From Prosopocoilus inquinatus (lineage: Eukaryota > Arthropoda > Insecta > Coleoptera > Lucanidae), in NCBI GenBank assembly GCA_036172665.1, contig CM069872.1, positions 45,494,101 to 45,558,100 of the forward strand: a stretch of DNA of 64,000 nt, in the 5' to 3' direction. This document shows, one piece after another, positions 59,560 through 64,000 of this stretch. The stretch's first letter is position 1; each line of letters opens with the position of its first letter. A model generated the notes under the pieces. It was given only the letters and a program-made list of their open reading frames with translations, was not told where the DNA came from and did no database searches. Both the position numbers and the translations under genes were made by a program.

Positions 59560-62500
59560 GAATAACATAATTTACAATGGGCTAACACTCTCGTAGAAAA
59601 ACAAAAGAGAAAGAAGTCCCAACCAATAAACTGATTTTTCTGTGTTAAAGCAAATACGACAGAATCAAGGCAACCATATACGACCTGCGAGCTGCCGAAT
59701 TAAGAAAGCACATAAAAAGATTTCGAGAGCAACACGCGGTAACTAAACTCTGAAATTTTGGCGCTAAAAACGAGTTTTGCCTTTGATCAATTCCGGCCAG
59801 TTACCAACGACAAAGCTTGCTTTTAGCGCCAAAATTTGACCAATGACAGAGTTCATTTTTATCGACAACATTTCAAAGTACTCTTCTGAATTAAAAAACA
59901 GAGTATAGACTATTAAACGTTGTTCTCCTCTTATTAATAAACGAACTCGCAGGGCATTGGAAAACAAATGGAAAACATTTTGGCGATTTTTCCGAAATAC
60001 GCCTCCAAATACGACGCTCTAATATCCACTTACAAAGAAGACGTAACTAACCTCACCAACAAAATCGAAATGGTGAAACCATGAAACCATGAAACCAACG
60101 TTTCAACATTCTTCATGCTTTTGTATCAATGTATGTATAACACGTTTCCTAATTTTAGCAGACATGCTGCTGACATTTAGAGGATGTTAAAGAAATGATG
60201 TTGCTGCGGCTTTGTCCTTGTCGATAGCAAATGTTTTCCGATGGCTGGATCGTAGTTTCAGGAAAATGGATATCTACTTTTAGAAAGTCTCATGAATACA
60301 TTACAAGTTGAAATCAAATACTTTTTTCTCAAATCTTTTACGTGAGAAGAGATTTATTCAAAGGTAATATGTAACATGCCTGCCACTCCTTGCTATTTGA
60401 AAATGATTTACGATTTGAAACGAACACCCCGTATAATGAATTCGCGATTGTAGTATGAATTATTGCAACTATACTTAAGGTAGTGTGTTGTTCATTTATG
60501 AAATCAAGTTTTATTTGAAAAAGTTCAAGTTCGAGGAAATTAAAAAAATAATGTAATTGAATCTAGTTTTAAAATCAAACGCCAGCGCATTTTTGTATAC
60601 GATTTAATTCAATTTGCATTGGAAAATTTAATTAAATATTAATCATGTGTGTGAATGCATATTTGGTGAGAGAAGGGTAGTATTTTACTTTGATTTGATT
60701 TATTCAAAACGGACATGTTTCATACAATTTGAATTATGAATGTGACAAATAATTAAATTAGATTCCGGATTGCAATCAGAATGTCAAGCAAATTAAATAC
60801 AGACAAAGCAAAATTGAATTTTAATTCCCATCTACCGGGTATAGAAGCTCTAAATTTGAAGGGATTATTAATTTAGGTCTTTTTTTCTCTACGAATTGGG
60901 GGGGGGGGGGTTCTGGTTAAAACAGACAGATTTTTATCGTCAGCATATTAAAAAGTTCTCGTTTAAATATAATCTCATTATTTGCCCGAAATGTGTCATA
61001 AAATTCGAGACAGGTATTTTATCATAATAAACCCCAGTGTCATCAGTTGAAACGAGCGCGTTTTTACGCCAACGTAGTGCGGCAAATTCTTATTACGTTA
61101 TTACGTTTCATAAAACTAACACGGCAAGGTGTGACGTACATACACGTAGGTATATCACACGAAATCAGGGGGCGCTAAATCACTTAGAGTCCATCGTATT
61201 TCTACTAACAGGAATTACAGCAGTACTTCTTAATGAAATACGCGACGGCGTTAACCATAAATTACTTGGGCGACACCATAATAGGTAATTTATATATATA
61301 TAGAGGAGAGACGCTGTTATTTAGAGAGATTGTTTTTCTTAAAACGGATGAGTTCTAATTCGATTAATGTTCTAGTAATAATGGAAGCTTGCAATTTATG
61401 TGACCACACAACTTAGTAAACGCTTCCGATATTTTCAGTGCAGTAATAACTCTCAAAGTGTCTCAAATGTTATCGGTGTACCTTCTTCAATTTTTAAAAT
61501 AAGTAGAACTATGCTTCCTATTAATTATAATTGCTATTTTTCTACACTTATGCGGATATGCCCTTCTCTTAACTTATCAAAAGCACCTTTGCTATTAAAG
61601 TTGATCAAACGCGGTTTAAAATTCATTTCCTAAGAGGACCCGGGTGAAAGTCTTTTTTGCTAAATTTTGGTAAGGTCCCCAAATTTGTGATTATATCTCA
61701 GACACACATGGGTTAAACTATTTTTCCCTATTTTCAGTTGAAATTGTATTTTTCATTACTTTCACCCTTCGACCTAAATTACTACTACTATTAATAATAA
61801 AAAAAATATCAACATTTTTATGTTAGAGATGATTTATATATCTACTTGAAAAAAGTCACTGCAAATCTGTTCGTTATGACTCTAACGAATTAGGCCACAA
61901 GAAGTTTAAGAATATTAATAAATATTGAACAAGTTCTTTCTTAACGGCGTCAGTAAATTATGCACCCTTAAGATCCCTGTCATTCGCACGAGGCGATAAT
62001 CTTAATAAAACTCTTGAAGGTTTCTCGCTCGGAACGCGGGCGCGAATCTCGATGATTGAAACACATACATAGTGCACAAATTCCAGCGTCTCTCTTGTAA
62101 AACGTCTTCAGCACCTTTCGAGACGTGCATTCTTACTCTTCGCCGTGTTTTGCATAGACGAGCGAGAATGAGAATTGCCGGCGGGCGTCATACGAGCGAT
62201 TCCAATAAAAATATGTTGATGGCACGGGTCGATATGTCGCCCGCTGTGTTTTCATTTGATCCCTCCGTTTGAAGAGTAATTTGGCTTCACAATTTCCGAA
62301 AGTTTTCTGATTGACTTCTAGAGTTCTTGCGGCTTACTTCTTTCTTTATTTCATCATCAGTATTTCCTGTTACGCCCGTATGCGAAATTTTTTTCCTCGA
62401 TAAATTATATTGTCACGTGGCATACGAGAGGACGGGGATGAAAGGAACGCAAGTTTATTGAAAAAATGTATATGTATTTCAGCTGGGGGGTTGTTTAAGA

Positions 62501-63480
62501 ATGGAAATGTGAATGTATTTTGAACGAAACTGTCGGGATGGACAGGCTCAAGAGACGCAGTTGATTGTGAACTGAATGAATAATAAAAAGGTTTTTGACA
62601 TTCATCTCATTTATCATCGATGACGTGTGTAGATAATCTCGAGTTAAAATGCTATTTTTTACATAACATTTTTTTTGTGATTTTGTCATCAAAGATATAA
62701 TGAAATTAAAAGTCGAAAACAGGAAGGCAAATGCCAAAAACGTAATCGCTGTGGCACTGCATGGCTTTATGGTATTACAAAAACTGATATTTTGCTGTAT
62801 ATACATGATTCAGAATATACTAAATTTTCTTATTTAGAAAACATGACTTTTTAATAGTTGAAATTGAAGTTGACTTTTCAACGAGCCCATAAATAATTTT
62901 CTGTAAACTTGGGTATGATCTAAAAGCCTATTACTACGCCAAAAATTAACATCCTGGCGTTTATTGCACAAGAAATTATAAACGATGTTGAGCTGAAAGC
63001 ACACGTATTCAAGTTAATCAAGCCATCATTTGGCTTCGCCCCAAAATCGCTAAGGAAAGAGTTTGAACCATCAAAAATTAACGTTTCAAAAATCAGCCTC
63101 TCATGAATTTTAAATTGAAATTGTTTCAGAATCACTGTTTCAAAATCACTAGTAACGTGTTTATAACTGTTTATGTTTCACGAAATATGCCCACAAAACG
63201 TGAATTCCACGCGATGTAAGTTGCAAGTTTTATAACTGAAGTCTTGCTATTGACCTTCTTGTAATATGATGTTAACAAAAACGCAATTGCGAAGTTTTAC
63301 AATCGTCCTTATGAAGTAAATGTTTCACGTGGCCCTATAAATAAAAGAAAAAACTGAGTTTCACCAATTTCCTTGTTAGGTAATCCTTGACTAAACATAA
63401 TTGTCTTCTTCGCTTTAATTCAAGTTTAATTTTAATCCATGGCGATGCAGTGCATGCTATTCACCGATTTTCAAGCAGAA
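59560..63480. other. Gap without recognised genes
   Basis: Holds a 12-base G run (60898-60909), an aacaccccgtataat word (60425) that looks like a small-element end, and AT-rich sequence. Short frames lack domains. Confidence 0.45.
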
Positions 63481-63489
63481 CTGTTAAAA

Positions 63490-63663
63490 ATTTCAGCAAA
63501 TTAAGCTATCCCGGCACCGTGATACGAATATATTCCAAATACACTCCCCTGATGAGGTGCTGCTTCAATACACATCCTGAAAGGCTGCCGCTGCTGCTTT
63601 CAATCGGCCTTCTCCATAAATTAAGAGCATATCAATGTATTCTTCAGTGTTGTATGCAGCCAT
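63490..63663 (-). pseudogene. Transposon-associated HTH (DUF4817-type) fragment
   Basis: On the minus strand from ATG at 63663 the frame reads MAAYNTEEYIDMLLIYGEG followed by an Ala-rich helix and AFQDVY, stopping at 63565. The pattern Y(T/N).EEY.DMLL.YGE....AA...Y is the start of the helix-turn-helix domain found at the N-terminus of many insect transposon proteins. After the stop, a shifted frame offers RGVYLEYIRITVPG, resembling the next segment of the same domain. A frameshifted fragment. The 93-codon plus-strand frame over it is a shadow. Confidence 0.55.
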
Positions 63664-63679
63664 GGTAATTTTAAGTCGA

Positions 63680-64000
63680 ACAAAATTTCCATGAATTGGT
63701 CCACAATTAAGTGAAACTATGTAAATTCTAGGAATTTTTAATTGAAAAATTAAATAATCAAATGACTTTGGTTTAGATATGACAAAGCAAAAGTTTTTGG
63801 TTGTCGTTTCAGTTAGTTAATCCACTCCCGTTCTGATTTCTCCATGTCCCTTGTATTTTTCGTTTCTCTCAAACGATTGTTTGTAAAGCAGACGGGAGAG
63901 TCTTCGAAACGAGCAGGAAACTTATCGCATTGCTTGCTTTATTCGCGCCAATCACGAATAAATACTTTCCGTTCTGCAACTGTACTCTCACATTGAGCAA
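63680..64000. other. Right edge, no recognised content
   Basis: AT-rich sequence with no features I can support. Confidence 0.4.

Noticed and set aside
60898..60909. G-run as a regulatory quadruplex
   Set aside because: A single uninterrupted homopolymer run, easily a slippage or sequencing feature.
63540..63590. Hammerhead-like CTGATGAGG...CTGAAAGG at 63.55 kb
   Set aside because: Stem II does not pair and no cleavage triplet fits; it lies in the DUF4817-like fragment.

Overview
The window is AT-rich eukaryotic DNA from an arthropod, most likely an insect. The organism is inferred from the one recognisable gene, a split GPCR of the insect tachykinin-receptor type, and from the insect-style mobile elements. 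I see no bacterial gene organisation, rRNA or CRISPR. Species is not determinable; a beetle is only a guess.

Host gene: on the minus strand, six coding exons between 28255 and 3532 encode residues 1-350 of a tachykinin-peptide receptor orthologous to Drosophila TkR99D (DTKR). Every junction has a GT donor and an AG acceptor and keeps phase. Exon 1 (28255-28144) carries the start codon and a glycosylated N-terminus; exon 2 (28068-27862) TM1; exon 3 (23608-23434) TM2-TM3; exon 4 (23246-23040) TM4 and extracellular loop 2; exon 5 (16135-15985) TM5 and intracellular loop 3; exon 6 (3728-3532) TM6-TM7. The cytoplasmic tail exon was not found in 1-3531 and is presumably beyond the left edge. A splice acceptor 94 bases upstream of the start codon (28349) implies a further upstream 5'UTR exon.

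Introns of this gene (1-28143): the large introns hold decayed transposons. These include a Tc1-like transposase tail (5.4 kb), a fragment of the ribozyme element (8.6 kb), a tRNA-derived SINE (10.4-10.7 kb), an LTR-like segment (15.4-15.8 kb), tandem duplications (17.2-18.4 kb), a hAT-like end (19.1-19.6 kb) and a dead non-LTR retrotransposon (25.0-25.9 kb).

Right part (28.4-64 kb): no conserved host exon was recognised. It is gene-free or upstream intron sequence with many fold-back elements: a solo LTR with 4-bp target duplication (33.7 kb), long inverted-repeat elements (34.6, 35.4, 44.6 and 46.0 kb), a palindromic MITE also present at the left edge and at 39.8 and 51.9 kb, and a DUF4817-type transposon fragment (63.6 kb).

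Most notable: a repeat family whose monomer, about 312 bp, contains a complete type-I hammerhead self-cleaving ribozyme motif. At 43061-44567 it forms a 1.5-kb inverted array, three copies on the minus strand followed by two on the plus strand, flanked by a 12-bp direct repeat. Shorter copies at 8.6 and 36.2-37.0 kb have the same divergent layout and the same two termini. This fits a retrozyme or Penelope-like non-autonomous retroelement. Ribozyme activity and family placement are inferences from the sequence.
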